Both the position numbers and the translations under genes were made by a program. The notes beneath the pieces are model-generated. The model searched no databases. It saw nothing but the letters and a program-made list of their open reading frames with translations, and had not been told where the DNA came from. Below, piece after piece: positions 35,810 to 48,476 of a stretch of 64,000 bases of DNA. This stretch comes from Mytilus trossulus (Eukaryota; Mollusca; Bivalvia; Mytilida; Mytilidae). The stretch covers positions 12,724,195 to 12,788,194 of the forward strand of contig NC_086384.1 in assembly GCF_036588685.1 (NCBI RefSeq), given 5' to 3'. The number at the start of each line of letters is the position of its first letter. The first letter of the stretch is position 1.

Positions 35810-38140
35810 ACTGCAGATGGTATGTTATGTATACTGGAAGAAAACTATGCCCATATAATTATAAGTAACATATAGTAGTACAGGAAATATATTTTTACAA
35901 AATTTCCTTTTATATTCTATCTTTTGATCTTAAACAAGAAATCCAGGACAGTTTACAGAGTAATTCAAATTTCAAAAACTTTAACCACAGAGTGAATATT
36001 TGTGGAAAGATGACGGAATATAGATTCGTTATATGTCTCATTTTTTCAACAAAAGTTGAAGGCAAGGCTCGACAAAAAAATCACAATTTTAACTCTGCCA
36101 CCAACACCAAATTCCTTCAATTACAACAAACTATAACTAATAAAACAATTGAATAATTAAACCTGCTGAAATTATTGACAGCAATAAAAACTTATATGTT
36201 TCAATAACATTAACGATACCAGTTTTTCTGCACCATATAGGCTAAAATTGAAAGCTTAAACATCACATTGCAATAATAACAATCCATTCCATTCTCATTT
36301 AAATTCACTTTGTGTGCATGTATCTTAACTACAAATTAACAGCTTCAACTACATATGTGGTTTTGACTTATTAGCTTTAAAGTTAAATATAGTTGTGTTA
36401 ACTGGTATATCCAAATTTCCCTTTGGCTATATGGGTAGGTGGAAGATTTTGTAAATCATTTTAGAAAATGTCCAATTTTATTTTTTTTAGAATATGTAAA
36501 ATTTGGTGCTTTACATGTACAGTGGGGTCCCCGGTGTCCTCGCTGTCCGTGATATCACGCATACGCTGATTTTGTCATATCAACACAGTAACACAAACAA
36601 AATCGTTCTTGTTATTGTTTTAAACTTCCAAAGGGATAAAAAAGAATAAAATTGATAAGTTCAAGAGTAAATTAATAACTGCAATCCCGTGATTTTCAAT
36701 ATTTGACCAATTTCCATTAAAAAAATTACATCATCAGATAAAATTTGTTTTATTTAAGTCAAACTTATATCAGATTGAAATAATTTTTGCTGAGGCTGAG
36801 TAATTGCTCTGCATCCTTGGCAGTCTATTTGGTTCAAAAAAGCTATATTTTGTAGTATAAAATCTTTCCTTTATATAAAATTAGCTATTTTTGGAAGGCA
36901 TGCGATAAATCACCGGACATTAAAGGAACTCTCAGAACAGGGGTTTCCCTAACTTTGGACACACATTGCACAAATTCTAGAGAATGAAACCATACAAACA
37001 GAAGATTTTAGGAAATACGAGTATGTTATGAAAGTGTTCACCCAATATTATTCAATTATTGGTTTTATCAGTTAAATGAAGTGAAGTCATAAGTCTTAGG
37101 TGCACAGATACACTGGACTGCACCGTAATATTCAAATTTCTGCAATATATCTATCTTACTTAAAATATCTATCAAATCATTTTCTGTGTAAAAACTTGTG
37201 TGTGTGTGACCGTGTTGACAATATTTAAGTGAAAAGTAAAAGCATTCTATTGCAAGATTCTAATGGAAACTAATTACATAAAAACTATGAAGCAATTAGA
37301 AAAAGAACCCTAAGATGTTAAAGTTAATAAATCTTGAAAAACTGCATCATCATGAGAAAAAATAAATTCAAATATATGTGCTTATCAAAAGAATCAGGTT
37401 CATTATGAATGAAATTAAACTCTGTATTTATGAGGGTCTGGATGAGATTTGCAGAAAAGGGAATAATTCATGGACAAAAAGTGGAGAATACAGGTAAAAA
37501 ATAGACAAAAACAGATCATGACGAGGAAAAAATAAAGAATAGTGAAAATGACTTAAATATTTAAGGAATAAAGATTTGAAAGACCTCCATCCAGACCCCC
37601 ATTTATGATACCCTGAGATATCAGTTAATTCGCCGGTTCATCACTTGGCAAGTTATTCTACAAATGGTTCTTGTAAATTTCTAAACAAATCAATTATTCA
37701 AGAGTGCCTTGCATAAATTCTGCAGCTTTTCATTGTTTTTATGAAATTGGTGCACGATAATGGAAATTTTTTGTGACTACGTATTATTTTAGGCATTTAT
37801 AAATGTTATGTCCAAAATTAAAATAGTTACAAAAATTGTATTTTCTTTGGCAAAACCAGTTCTAAATGCCAATTATCTTTTAAAATTTAAATAAAATTTT
37901 CATACACAAGCCAACACAAAACATAACAAACTATAATCAATAACTTAACAAACTTCAAATATAAACTTAAAAAATAGATCTGGATAAAACTTCATTTTGG
38001 GTAGATTAATATGTTTGTCAAAACAGCAAATCAGATGCATTACTATAAAAATTCAACTTTGTGACAAGATCTCTAATCTAACCGGTCCTTGTGCATTCAA
38101 ATTGAACTCTAATTACATTATACTCAAACTATGATTTGAA
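35810..38140. other. AT-rich intergenic sequence
   Basis: Beyond the MITEs listed on either side I see no gene or structured repeat here. Confidence 0.4.
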
Positions 38141-38358
38141 TTAAGGAGGTAGACCTAGGTTAAGGGAAATAACTCTTAAAATCACCAGTACGTTTGTGTC
38201 AACCATTTTCATAAATATAATTCTAAGCTTCTATGTTACATAGATAATTTTCAATCTGTTTCAGGTAAATGCTTAAAATACGTTGATGAAACTTGACTTT
38301 TACAAACACACAACTGATTTAAAGAGTTATCTCCCTGAACCAATGTCTAACAAATTAA
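38141..38358. mobile_element. TTAA-flanked MITE abutting the stop codon of PARP gene 2
   Basis: Second copy of the family at 34377-34593. It begins TTAAGGAGGTAGACC. Its right-hand TTAA (38355-38358) overlaps the stop codon of PARP gene 2, whose TAA is the complement of 38355-38357. The terminal CCAATGTCTAAC is more decayed than in copy 1. Confidence 0.65.
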
Positions 38359-38778
38359 ATCCCTAATTTTCTATATTCTATAATGTACTCAGGATAAACC
38401 TGATCAAAAGTAAATATCACATGTATAATAGGATTCTGTAAATTGTCAACACACGAGTCGTATAATTCAAAAGGATCACTGGGGTTTCTTGGTGGAGGTC
38501 GTACAAATGACGAACTTCCAGGAGCATAATCACCGGGTAATACTCGTACTACAAACATATGTTTCTTAACACCGAAATCTGTATAGCTATCAGCTGTTTT
38601 TGCATACTTGGCAAAGTAGCTTCCTTTACCATATTTATTTCCCGTCTTGCTTCCGCTAAATCTAAAATCAAATCCCTGCTTACTGATAGCGTTAATAAAC
38701 TTTTCATTTGTCCCGTGGAATAATTCTAATTCAGCTATGTCTTCTTCTTTCTTCTTTCTTTTCATTTTCTCTCTTTTG
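38355..38778 (-). CDS. PARP12-like: PARP12-like gene 2, exon 8 (PARP catalytic core, stop)
   Basis: Acceptor ACTTGTAG/CAAAAG. Carries LFHGT (H633), KYGKGSYFAK (Y666) and VYPEYIIEY (I744). The stop falls within a TTAA that bounds a MITE. Confidence 0.9.
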
Positions 38779-41700
38779 CTACAAGTATAGAATCATTGAT
38801 TTCACAATTTGTCTTTAAATAGTTTGTGTTCACAAATTTTCCACTTAAAAAAAGTCATCTACTCATTGGTCAATATCTGACAACCTAGAAGTGCTCATAT
38901 GTTACAACTCATCATTGTTAGAGCTGTTGACCAAATATGAAGTCATTCTTTATCTGAGAGAAAAAGTAATCCTTGTTTTCAAAATTCCAATAGAAAACAT
39001 ACTTTATATAATTGTATAAATAAACCAATTTTTCAAGACGTTTCAGCCATTGGCCTTCTTCAGTTCTTTATTTTTCCTCTCAACTACATGGCTGACAGAT
39101 GTAATGTCAGCCATGTAGTTGAGAGGGAAAATAAAGAACTGAAGAAGGCCAATGGCCAAAGTCTTGAAAAATTGGTTTATTTATACAATTATAGAAAAAG
39201 TAAGACAAAACTATTTGGTGAACAAACAGATGATCAGAGAGCGAGATTGACAGACAAGGTGAATGCAATATACCCTACGCTCCTATTTTTTTTTTTATAT
39301 TTTACTAAAGAACATATGAGACTGTTATATTTTGACCTGTCAGGTTTTTATTGCACATTTCATCTTTTAGAATTTTTTGTTTAGATTTGCAAAGAGGAGG
39401 GTTTATGAAAATGTAAAACTGGTTTAACTACAACCTATTTTGTAGCTGTACCAAGTCAGACTATCTATTTTGCTTGATGTTGTTTGTATTAAATATTTGG
39501 TTCAAAACAAAATATCATTTTGAACTTAGATTAATAAACATAACTTTTCTCTGATTTTGTAGATGGGTACCAAACTAAACAACTGCTATGAACTGATTCA
39601 AAGTCTGGAGAACTTATCGGGGCCTTTTATAGCTGACTATGCGTATTGGGCTTTGCTCATTGTTGAAGGCCATATGGTGACCTATAGTTGTTAATGTTTG
39701 TGTCATTTTGGTCTTTTGTGGATAGTTGTCTCATTGGCAATCATACCACATCTTCTTTTTTATATTATGTTAAATTCGTGAGCTGCTGGCCTATTTTACA
39801 TAAAAAAAGGCTAAAGAAATGGTAATAAAATCTTAATTCTGATAAATTTGTGATTCTTTAAAATAGGTATTTGAAGCTCCCCCATTCAATGCACATTACC
39901 ATTTGGTTTTTGAGAGATGATATCATGATGACCTTGTGAGCTATGGTAACCAATTTAAAGATTTGACTAGCAGGTCATTCAACTACAAAGAAGGACATAT
40001 TGAACAATATAATTTCATTATTCTAAAAATACATTTTATACATCCTGCTGGATATTACACATCTATCATCAATCAGTGTTTTATTTTTAAGCCTTAAACT
40101 TGTTGTACTGGTCTTGCATACACATATTATTGAATAGAACAGCCTTCATGGTCATTAAGGGTATACTTAGGTTCAAAATCAAAGTAGTTATATAAAATAT
40201 AGATGAAACATACTATAACAGGAATTGCCAAAGCATTGGTAATACAACAGACACTGAAAACCGTTACCTCTAAGAATAAACCAAAAACATTACACTGAGC
40301 AACAACAGCACAACAATACAATCCAGATTGCCTGCTTCGTTACAATAGTTTTTGTTTAACCAATTGTTTGTGCCCACATGCCTACCCCTTTCTTATTTAA
40401 GGGACTGTAACTAAGGTAAGAAATAGAGTATTTCATCATAAACTTATAGCTTAGTCTGCTTACAAACCTAACAAAGTTAATCCAGAGTTCTCCATTTTCT
40501 ATTCTCTTTATTTGTTCGATTTCAGCTGATGGTGGCATGGTTGCATAGAAAAACTTTTTCATCTTCTTATACTCATCACTTTTTTTAGAACATGTTACCT
40601 ACAATTATAATGAAATTTAACTCACTTATTAATTCTGTCTTTTTAAGAAATTTGGAAACCACCTTTTGTATTTTTATATAGATATCAGTAGTGAAGCTAG
40701 GTCCACCTTCCTGCTTACCCTAAAAGATGGTGTTTTTTTACAAAAAAAATTATAATTGCTACAAATAAAATTGAGAATGGAAATGGGGAATGTGTCAAAG
40801 AGACAACAACCCGACCAAATGAAAAAAACACAACAGCAGAAGGTCACCAACAGGTCTTCAATGTAGCGAGAAATCCCCACACCCGGAGGCGTTGTATATA
40901 ATACCGGGTTTCAAGCAAGAAATAAAAATAAAAAGTCCTTTCCACAATATTTGTTTGTGTTTGCTGCCATGTTTTCTTTTTCTTTTTTTTATAGAATAGA
41001 AGGTGTCTTTAGTCTTTTATTTTATTATTTCCTGTTTATAACAAATACAACTTTTGAATTTGGTGTTGCCTTGTTTGAACACTTTTTAAGTGTTTTAAAT
41101 TGTAAGACTTTTTATAAAAATTGTCAACTTATTTTTGATAAAAAAAAACCCAGATTTTTCCATGAAAATACAGCAATTAATTTTTCTCTCCCAAATTACC
41201 ATTACAAATAAATATATGTAGACAGGTTATTTTAAAATCAATTTTGAAGACATAGATTTTGATCTTGCTTTTATTGTAAGTTGATGGAAAAGGGAGTATT
41301 AAACTTTACATACCATGTGAAAATGATCGCTGATTTCTGCTGGACTTTTCTGTCTATCAAATGACCAATGGTGTGGTATATAAGACAGAGGGTCGTTGTC
41401 CAGTGGTGCATGAACAACTAATGATGTAGCTGTGGTCTTGGCATTCCCTGTGTCAGCTGATCTATAACACAAAAAAAAGAAATCTGTTATTTGCCTTTTA
41501 ATGAAAACTTTTTTATTTTGTATTCATGCATTTACTACTAGAAAAAAGTTCAACAAAAAAGTAGAAAGTAGAGTTAAACAACTACATCTTTTAAATAATT
41601 GAAAAATGTAATGTCAGCCATGTAGTTTCGAGGAGAAATACAGAACTGAAGAAGACCAATGGCCGAAACGTCTTGAAAAATTAGTTTATTGATACAATTT

Positions 41701-44700
41701 ACTACATATCAATCAAACAGTATTACAATATTACATATAAATATCAATACAAAGGTGATTTATAAGTTTCTGAAACTAACATTGGCATTCTGTTTTACAA
41801 CTAGTGATTAGGAATTAAAACAGCATGCCAAGAGGGGGGCAGGACCTTTTATTAAGGGACCTCGGGATCAGATTTTTTTAAGCTCGTGATTTTGGGATTG
41901 ACCCTTTTGGGATCAGGGATGTCTTTTTTCTAATTCGGGGGTGTCAGGATTTCTTTTTTTTTTAAATCAGGGACCTCAGGATTTCATGTTTTTCAGCTGG
42001 AGATTTCAGGATCAGGACCCCTCCGACACGACCCCACTCTGTCAAGTAATGAAAAGCAACAAAATTTGACTGTGTATGCTATCCATGACAACATTCAGCA
42101 CTGCAAACAAAAATAAATGAAAAACTTTATTTTACATGTTGTTTTATGGTTATCGCTTAAAAAGATGATATAATATTAAAAGAATTTTTTAAATGTTTCT
42201 CTTTTTGTTATTCTGAAGTGTTGTACATGAATTGACTATGTATACTTTTTTAGCATGAAGATCTTCAACACTTCATCCAAACCATTCTCTAGTCAACACT
42301 CTTACACCCCTATACAATAACAAAAACAAGCATTTATATAAGACAGATATTAGAATTAATCTTAAACCTTCTATAATAAAGTGAAGAAGACTGAAAACTG
42401 CAAAAGATTTGACTGTGCCAAAACTATGATACTTAATAGATCAAAAGCTCACTTCAAGAAAATTATCAAACCAATATTTTAACTATTTTCAGTAGGCTGA
42501 GACAATTTTTCACTGAAAACTAGGATAAGGACTAGTGAAATTTTCATTAGAAACTAGGTTTTGGACTAGAGGGACAGATTGTAAAAGGTCATACTTCTTT
42601 TTCCTTTTTTCTATTTCTGCTGCCTGAACTAATGTTGGACGTCTTCTAACACTTCTTTCTGTCTTGTGGACTACATTTTTCTGTACCATTTTTTGGTAGT
42701 CCATGATATACTCATGGCCCATTGTTGCAAATTTCATCTGTCCTATTGGGTTTTCTTGGTAATGTTGCTCAAGACTTTCACTGTCAATCATGGCTTTGTA
42801 TCCTGTCTCATTCTATTAAAAAAAATTACTAGTAGTTTCCAATAAATTGTAAATTCAATGAAATATTGTTTTAGACTAATGTCTTATGATTATCTGAATG
42901 ATGTAATTTTGTATCTATAATATATTTTTTGTTATTTCAAATTAAAGAGACAAAATAAATAGCTTAATCATACCTCTTTCCTTTGGAAAATTGTTATTTT
43001 TCATTATTAGTCCCCATTAGTAAATGATTTTTAAAATTCATTCCATATAGACCTAAATTATCTCCCCTTTATTACATGTACTATCAACACTTTTATTGAT
43101 ATTTTGCGAAAAAAGTGAAATATTTCTCTAAACTAATCAGCACCCTATATTTTTAAGGTGGTTGGGGTTATTCCATTAAGGTTTTTTTCAGCTTGGTGAT
43201 TCAATGAAGAATTTAACCCTGTTTTTTTATCTCCTTACTTAGAATTTAAAATATAAAAAAAATAGTTGTTCAGTTAGAAATACTGAATACCTTCGGTCCA
43301 CCTTAAGGTGGTATGGGAGTCTAAAATAAAAATGATAGAATTTGTTCATACTTTGTCAAAATGTAGTATCTATTGATACATTATCAAAAATATTATAAAA
43401 ATGATAGGTCACCGCGCATTTTCTCAAGCTACAGGTTGTGACAAAATGACAAATTTTGTATGGATTATACAGGAAAAAACACCATTTTGTGAATAAAAAC
43501 TAAACAAAATGATAGAATTGTAAAATAAATTAGGAAAAGATTGCTTTCAGACAATGGTTTGAGAATATCAAAAGGAAAGATAGGGTCACCGTACGTTTTT
43601 TCCGGCTAAAAGACATAATAGGAAAAATTCATGTAGAGTCCTTCAGAAAATGCACTGTTATAGAGTTACCTCCCCATAAAATGCCAATTTGAAAAATATT
43701 CAAAAACAACCAAAATTAATCTACACTTGTAAAAATATTAATATTTCTAAGTTATATGCTTATAAATTGGTTCTTTTAAATGAAAATTCACATTAAATTC
43801 TGCATTCCTGCATTAAATTTTGATAACATGATAGAAAATATGGACCTTAGATTCTCTGTTTTTTACAATCCAAGATGGAGAAAGACACCCATACCACCTT
43901 AAGATGCAAAAGATAATGACTTTTGTTAATATTGGCTAATTAGAAAGATTCAACAATGGAAGATGTATTTTTTTTAATTTTTTTTTAATAAATGTACAAA
44001 CAATTGTCTTCCAAGAGTTAGAAGGGCGCATATATAACTTAAAAGTTTGATAAAATTTATGAAATCCATTTTTTTCCTATTATTTTACTACCTAGGAAAT
44101 TATTATGAATGTATAGGTACTGCATTTTTCAAGCAAAAACTAACCTGTCCTCCATAAATAATCCATTTATTTGTCTGGTCTTTCCAATACCACCTCCACT
44201 TAGTAGCTAATGGTTGGAACTTCTGTACGGCTGACGATTCTGTCGTGAGACGTCTAACTTCTAGTGTGGGTGAACCTTTCATCTCACCAATCATCTTACC
44301 AAAGTCAACTTGTAATACATGCTGTTTACTGAAAGACATAGGGTTGTAGAATATATTATAAACTTTAACAAGACTTGAATTCAAAGCAAACTTAGTTGTA
44401 AAGGCTTTAGCTTAAAAAAATCAACATAAATTCTGTTAAAATTACTGGAGCAAATGTATGGTATAATGCAATGTCCATTTGAGATCTAGAAATCTTCCAA
44501 ACTCAATTACAAATGTACTAAAAATCTATATTTTACATTTAACTATTTTTTTTACAACAAACACTTTTATTGCTTAAAAAACTTCAGACTCCCTTTTGGC
44601 ACAATGTTTTTTCAATAAAATACTTAAACATATATACCTAAATTGAATGTAACATTTTTCTTTTTCAACATCACTAAAGTTCATTTCAAGGTCAAAGCTC

Positions 44701-46974
44701 GCTGTTGATCTAAAATCAGTCCAATCTTCATCTGAAGTATCACCTTGCTGTCTAAATTGCCACTGATACATGGAATCTTTATGGTGTCTACGACAATTTT
44801 TACCGAATGCACATTTCCCTCGTAGATGGTAAATACATATTTCCATTGACATTGACTGTGTAGAAGGATCTGCAGTATCTATTTCAACAGCTAATGATAG
44901 ATTGGTCATACCGCCTAAAAGGTTGGGATTGGAATTGAACCTTCAATGAAAATAAATAGAAAATATATATTCTGGTACAAAATTTTCAATTTTTTTTTAA
45001 ATGTTAGTACCAGTACTTTTAAAAGTTAATAAATTGACTTTTCATGAGACTATGGAATGATCACTAATGATGGCAGCTAAAACTTACCATATTAAATACA
45101 AACAAATAAAATCAGAGCAGCAGTCTACCCAGTTAGCCACTAGTCTGATGCCCCAGACTATTAAAATTTCACTCAAACTAGTAAGTTTTTGCAAAACTTT
45201 GTATGAATCAAAAAGAAAAATGTCAGAATATTGGTCTTCAGACTAGTAGTTGAAAAAGTTTTTAGTGCAGACTGGAGCAGAACTCAGAAACAGACATAAT
45301 TTTTGGAGAAAAAAAAATCTACTTAAACAGATTATAACTAAGTTGTAATGAAATTGACCTTCAAAGAAGAGATTGAAACATTTTTTGATACCCACTGATG
45401 CCACCTCATGTATCATGTGTTTATATCATATGCATTAAGAAATTGAGTTCATTCATAAGGTGCAGGTACACATGAAGTAAAGAGTGACTGAAAGGATTTT
45501 TAACCCAATTATTAATGGTAATAATTTTTTTTTTAAAGATAACTTATTTAGAGAAAAATAAAATACTTAATTTCAAAAAGATGGGGTATAAACATTTTAG
45601 GAAAAACACTGAAAAAACTAAATATCCATTCTGCTTATGTTTGGATGCTGTTTCAATGTCATTTACAAAACATCTAGATTTATGTTAACCATCTATACTG
45701 GAGAATTATGAAAAGCACACAAACCTTTTCATGTTTTGAAATCTTGATGTTGTTTGTCTTCCAGTAGATGACTGCACACTACCAGAGTCACTGTCATCTC
45801 CAAACTGTGATACTCCTATCTCTTGTAGGTCAGCTAAAACTTCCTTTGGACTTCTACGTGTACTTATACCATACTTTTCTAGAAGAGCTGTAATGAAGTA
45901 TCATTTGTTCATTAAATAAAGGTACTGTTATTAATCTAATGGAGATTCACTTTAATTGATATCAATCATCTGGTTATAAAATTGATGGTAAATTAAATGT
46001 TTATTAAAGTGTCTGCAGAGGAATATATAATGCCATTACATGTCTCTGAATTTTTTTGTCTGCAATTCAAATGATAATTAATTATAATATAAAGTATACT
46101 TGTACAAGAAAACAAATTTCTGAAATAAAAGACCATAGACGAACACTGAATTACAAAATGTTTTATAAGTCATCTTTAAAAATTGCTAAAGCAATCGGTC
46201 ATCAGTTATAAAAAACTTTGTAATCTTGTAGAACATGTGAAAAGGAAAATGCAATATAGCTTAAAATATAAATCATGTTTTTTTACCTTTGACCTGTTGG
46301 TTCAGAAGGTCATGACTCCTTCTACATCCCTTTCCAAATTTGCATGTCCCACTGATATAGAATCTACACAGGTGTAGAAAGGGACATGGCTGACCTCTAA
46401 TTTCTTTAGTACATCCTTTTCCTACATTATAGAATTTACAAATCTGTGGCGTTGTCATCGGACATCTGCTCTTTACACTTCTGAAGAGGTTCCTTAAATC
46501 GTCCAATCTCAATTCATCCATATAATTATCCCTGAGCAATGTCTTGTTATGTGCTGTGGTTAGATCATGTCCAAATGCACAAACTTTTCCAGATTTAGCT
46601 ACTTGACAGGAATTTGACAGTAAATAGAATTTACAAATGTGGAGTTTGTCACAAATAGGAGATCCTCTACATGTCCCACGACCTGAGCAATGTGTGGGAC
46701 AAAGTTCTAATTTGGTCAAAGCACTGATAAAACTGTTTCTTCCATCTGTTTCAATTTCAAAATTCTTTGGATAACTTTTTAAAAATGGAATCAAAGATGC
46801 AGAGAATTTTCTTCCAAGACATTGTTCTATTGCAGCCTGTAAATTTTGTTCAGATTCTGTGTTTCCATTGGACGCTGACAAATATCGAACACATTGTTTA
46901 ATGATTTGAACATCTGGGTTATCTGGTACGACTGGTGCCCTGTTTAACTGACTAGGGGGTATGAAGTAAGCCAT
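38355..46974 (-). CDS. PARP12-like: PARP12/ZC3HAV1-like CCCH zinc-finger mono-ADP-ribosyltransferase, gene 2 (8 exons, predicted 752 aa)
   Basis: Spliced model, exons in transcript order: 46974-46287, 45887-45725, 44940-44638, 44328-44145, 42812-42595, 41461-41314, 40598-40468, 38778-38355. All junctions are GT-AG, with the same phases as gene 1 and identical lengths for exons 5 (218) and 7 (131). Four CCCH fingers lie in exon 1 (for example C179-C188-C197-H201, C203-C211-C217-H221) and a fifth in exon 3. Two WWE domains follow. The PARP domain has H633, Y666 and I744, the H-Y-I triad of human PARP12. The product should bind RNA and mono-ADP-ribosylate targets. Gene 2 is tandem to gene 1 with about 18 kb between them, and head to head with the nuclease-like gene at 50206. 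Introns are shorter than in gene 1 and hold MITEs. Confidence 0.87.
39007..39195. mobile_element. Palindromic MITE (two 91-bp arms)
   Basis: Near-perfect inverted arms 39007-39097 and 39105-39195 with a 7-base loop. The arms contain ATTGGCCTTCTTCAGTTC and complement. A single-arm relative with ACCAATGGCCGAAACGTCTT lies at 41606-41698. Both are in introns of PARP gene 2. The open frame across it is an artefact of the palindrome. Confidence 0.85.
39618..39764 (-). repeat. Short interspersed repeat (GAGACAACTCTCC family), partial
   Basis: Contains GGGGCCTTTTATAGCTGACT, TTGAAGGCC and AGTTGTCTCATTGGCA, the same order as at 5655-5840 but more diverged. Lies in intron 7 of PARP gene 2. Confidence 0.6.
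40468..40598 (-). CDS. PARP12-like: PARP12-like gene 2, exon 7 (start of PARP catalytic domain)
   Basis: Acceptor AATTGTAG/GTAACA, donor GTTAG/GTTTGT, 131 nt. Encodes VTCSKKSDEYKK and IKRIENGELW. Confidence 0.85.
40764..40892 (+). repeat. Short interspersed repeat (AAATTGAGAATGGAAATGGGG family)
   Basis: Closely matches 5903-5990 and continues to CAATGTAGCGAGAAATCCCC and CACCCGGAGGCG. Lies in intron 6 of PARP gene 2. Confidence 0.7.
41314..41461 (-). CDS. PARP12-like: PARP12-like gene 2, exon 6 (linker before PARP domain)
   Basis: Acceptor TGTTATAG/ATCAGC, donor ACATG/GTATGT, 148 nt. Encodes SADTGNAK and PHHWSFDRQKSP. Found by homology to exon 6 of gene 1. Confidence 0.8.
41826..42040. repeat. 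Degenerate tandem repeat with GGGAC/TCAGGATT blocks
   Basis: Units of about 40-50 bp marked by CTCGGGATCAG, TTGGGATCAGGGA, GTCAGGATTTC and CTCAGGATTTC in intron 5 of PARP gene 2. No coding function. Confidence 0.5.
42595..42812 (-). CDS. PARP12-like: PARP12-like gene 2, exon 5 (rest of second WWE)
   Basis: Acceptor TTTAATAG/AATGAG, donor AAGAA/GTATGA, 218 nt. Encodes NETGYKAMIDSESLEQHY and the MVQKNVVHKTER block. The acceptor is single here, in contrast to the array in gene 1. Confidence 0.85.
43153..43306. mobile_element. Small TTAA-bounded element sharing its right TTAA with the next MITE
   Basis: Left TTAAGGTGG at 43153, right CCACCTTAA ending at 43306, 154 bp. The right TTAA is also the left TTAA of the element at 43303-43902. 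Only about 9 bp of the ends match. Confidence 0.4.
43303..43902. mobile_element. TTAA-flanked MITE, AAGGTGGTATGGG family (600 bp)
   Basis: Ends TTAAGGTGGTATGGGAGTCT and, inverted, TTAAGGTGGTATGGGTGTCT, differing by one base. The interior is non-coding and repeats GGTCACCG twice. Lies in intron 4 of PARP gene 2. Confidence 0.8.
44145..44328 (-). CDS. PARP12-like: PARP12-like gene 2, exon 4 (start of second WWE)
   Basis: Acceptor CTTTCAG/TAAACA, donor GACAG/GTTAGT, 184 nt. Encodes FQPLATKWRWYWKDQTNKW. Confidence 0.85.
44638..44940 (-). CDS. PARP12-like: PARP12-like gene 2, exon 3 (fifth CCCH finger and first WWE)
   Basis: Acceptor CATTGAAG/GTTCAA, donor TTTAG/GTATAT, 303 nt. Encodes CIYHLRGKCAFGKNCRRHH, then MYQWQF and DWTDF of a WWE domain. 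Confidence 0.85.
45725..45887 (-). CDS. PARP12-like: PARP12-like gene 2, exon 2 (linker)
   Basis: Acceptor ATTACAG/CTCTTC, donor AAAAG/GTTTGT, 163 nt ending in phase 2. Encodes ALLEKYGISTRRSPKEV and a Ser/Asp-rich part. Unlike gene 1, no decayed copies of this exon are seen nearby. Confidence 0.78.
46287..46974 (-). CDS. PARP12-like: PARP12-like gene 2, exon 1 (CCCH fingers 1-4)
   Basis: ATG at 46974; donor AAAG/GTAAAA in phase 1. Encodes residues 1-229, with CKFYLLSNSC, CKFYNVGKGC and CRFYISGTC finger starts that align with gene 1. Confidence 0.88.
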
Positions 46975-48476
46975 GTTCTGTACAGATTCCTTTGTGATGA
47001 TAGTTTTCTAATGGAATGTAAATCTATTTGACCTCTAGATCTGATAAACCAATGTCAAAGTCTTGTCAACTCATTATTACATTTGGTCTACATACAGGTA
47101 CATCATGTACATTGACTGTTTTATTCTTACTACAATGAAAAAAAAATCTGGTTATAATATATTGTATGTTGTATTGACTTGAAAAAAACAAATCATATAT
47201 AAATAAAGCATTCCTGAAGGTGACTGACCAACCAGTCTTTTGATTTATAGTACTCATACTTTTGTTATATATTAGTATGTATGGTCAGATTTTGTTTCTG
47301 TATGTAAGAGAGAGTTGTTCCCCTTTTGTCAGTATTTTGCATTTATGTTTGTGACGTCTTCTTTGTCTGGTTAAAATGTAGAAATGGAAGCTGATGTGTT
47401 TTTATGTGTCCGTATGTAACTGCCTCCATCCATGCTACCAGAGCTATTCCCCTAGTATGTAATACTTTTCACACTGACTGTTTAAATTTTACCTTGAACC
47501 AAGGACTTGTATAACACAAATCCTTGCTGGAACTTATTGATATGTTTGTACCTGATATAACTTATACTTATCTGCACTAAACTTAGACTTTAGTGAAAGT
47601 AAACTTAAATACAATATATATACTAACAAAATGTTCCAGAAAAAATTAAAACATATGCTAGATATGAATATTTACAGTGTGCATCTATCATTTTGTCTAC
47701 GGAAAAAGTCAGCACATTTTTTATATTCATTTTTTAGCATGGTTAGTAAACCTACAAATATATATATGAAAAAAAAATAACAACTGATTAATAGATGAGT
47801 GATTGATCATGTTGATTGCTTAATCAATTCATTTTGTAAATACGAAAATGCAACACTCTATCAATCAAGAGTAGAAGATTTAAAACTATTTCAAATTTGA
47901 TAAAAATAAAGATATGTAAATTTCAAAATTATGTATCTGAATCAAAACAAGTGTAGAAAATTTTAACATGATTAGTATATCATTAGTTAGTCTGAGATTA
48001 CTGTCCAACTGTCCAAAGGCTAGCTGTTTTGCAAGACAAGCTGGGGACAAAGCAACTTGTCTGGAAAAACTAGTCAGTCAGACTACAGAGTAGAATACAG
48101 TGGCAGATCCAGAACTTTCGCTAAGGGGGGCCCGCTGACTGACCTAAGAGGGGGCCCGCTCCAGTCATGCTTCAATGATTCCCTATATAATCAACCAAAT
48201 TTTTCCCACAAAAGAGGGGGCCCGGGCCCCCAGGCCCCCCCTGGATCGGCCTATGGAATAGAACTTATCATTAGTGTCATAAGTTTGTTTCTGAGAAAAT
48301 CAGGATTATAGGTTACAATGTACCAAATAAAATTACATGGGCGCATCCATTTTATGAAGGGAACATGACATAGAGATAAAAATAGATGGCTCTCTGTGAT
48401 TGGTTGTTATATCTTTTATATATTTTTCTTCTGGAAAGCTTTATGAATGAAGTTTCATGCAAGCACAAATTTGTCC
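46975..48476. other. Region upstream of PARP gene 2
   Basis: Presumed promoter side of PARP gene 2. I see no named element except a GGGCCC-rich MITE-like piece at 48100-48255, which starts CAGTGGCAGATCCAG and ends with CTGGATCGGCCTATG. Confidence 0.4.

Noticed and set aside
39088..39384. 98-codon plus-strand frame starting MADRCNVSHVVEREN
   Set aside because: It begins in the loop of a palindromic MITE and runs into AT-rich intron; the minus-strand gene explains the locus.
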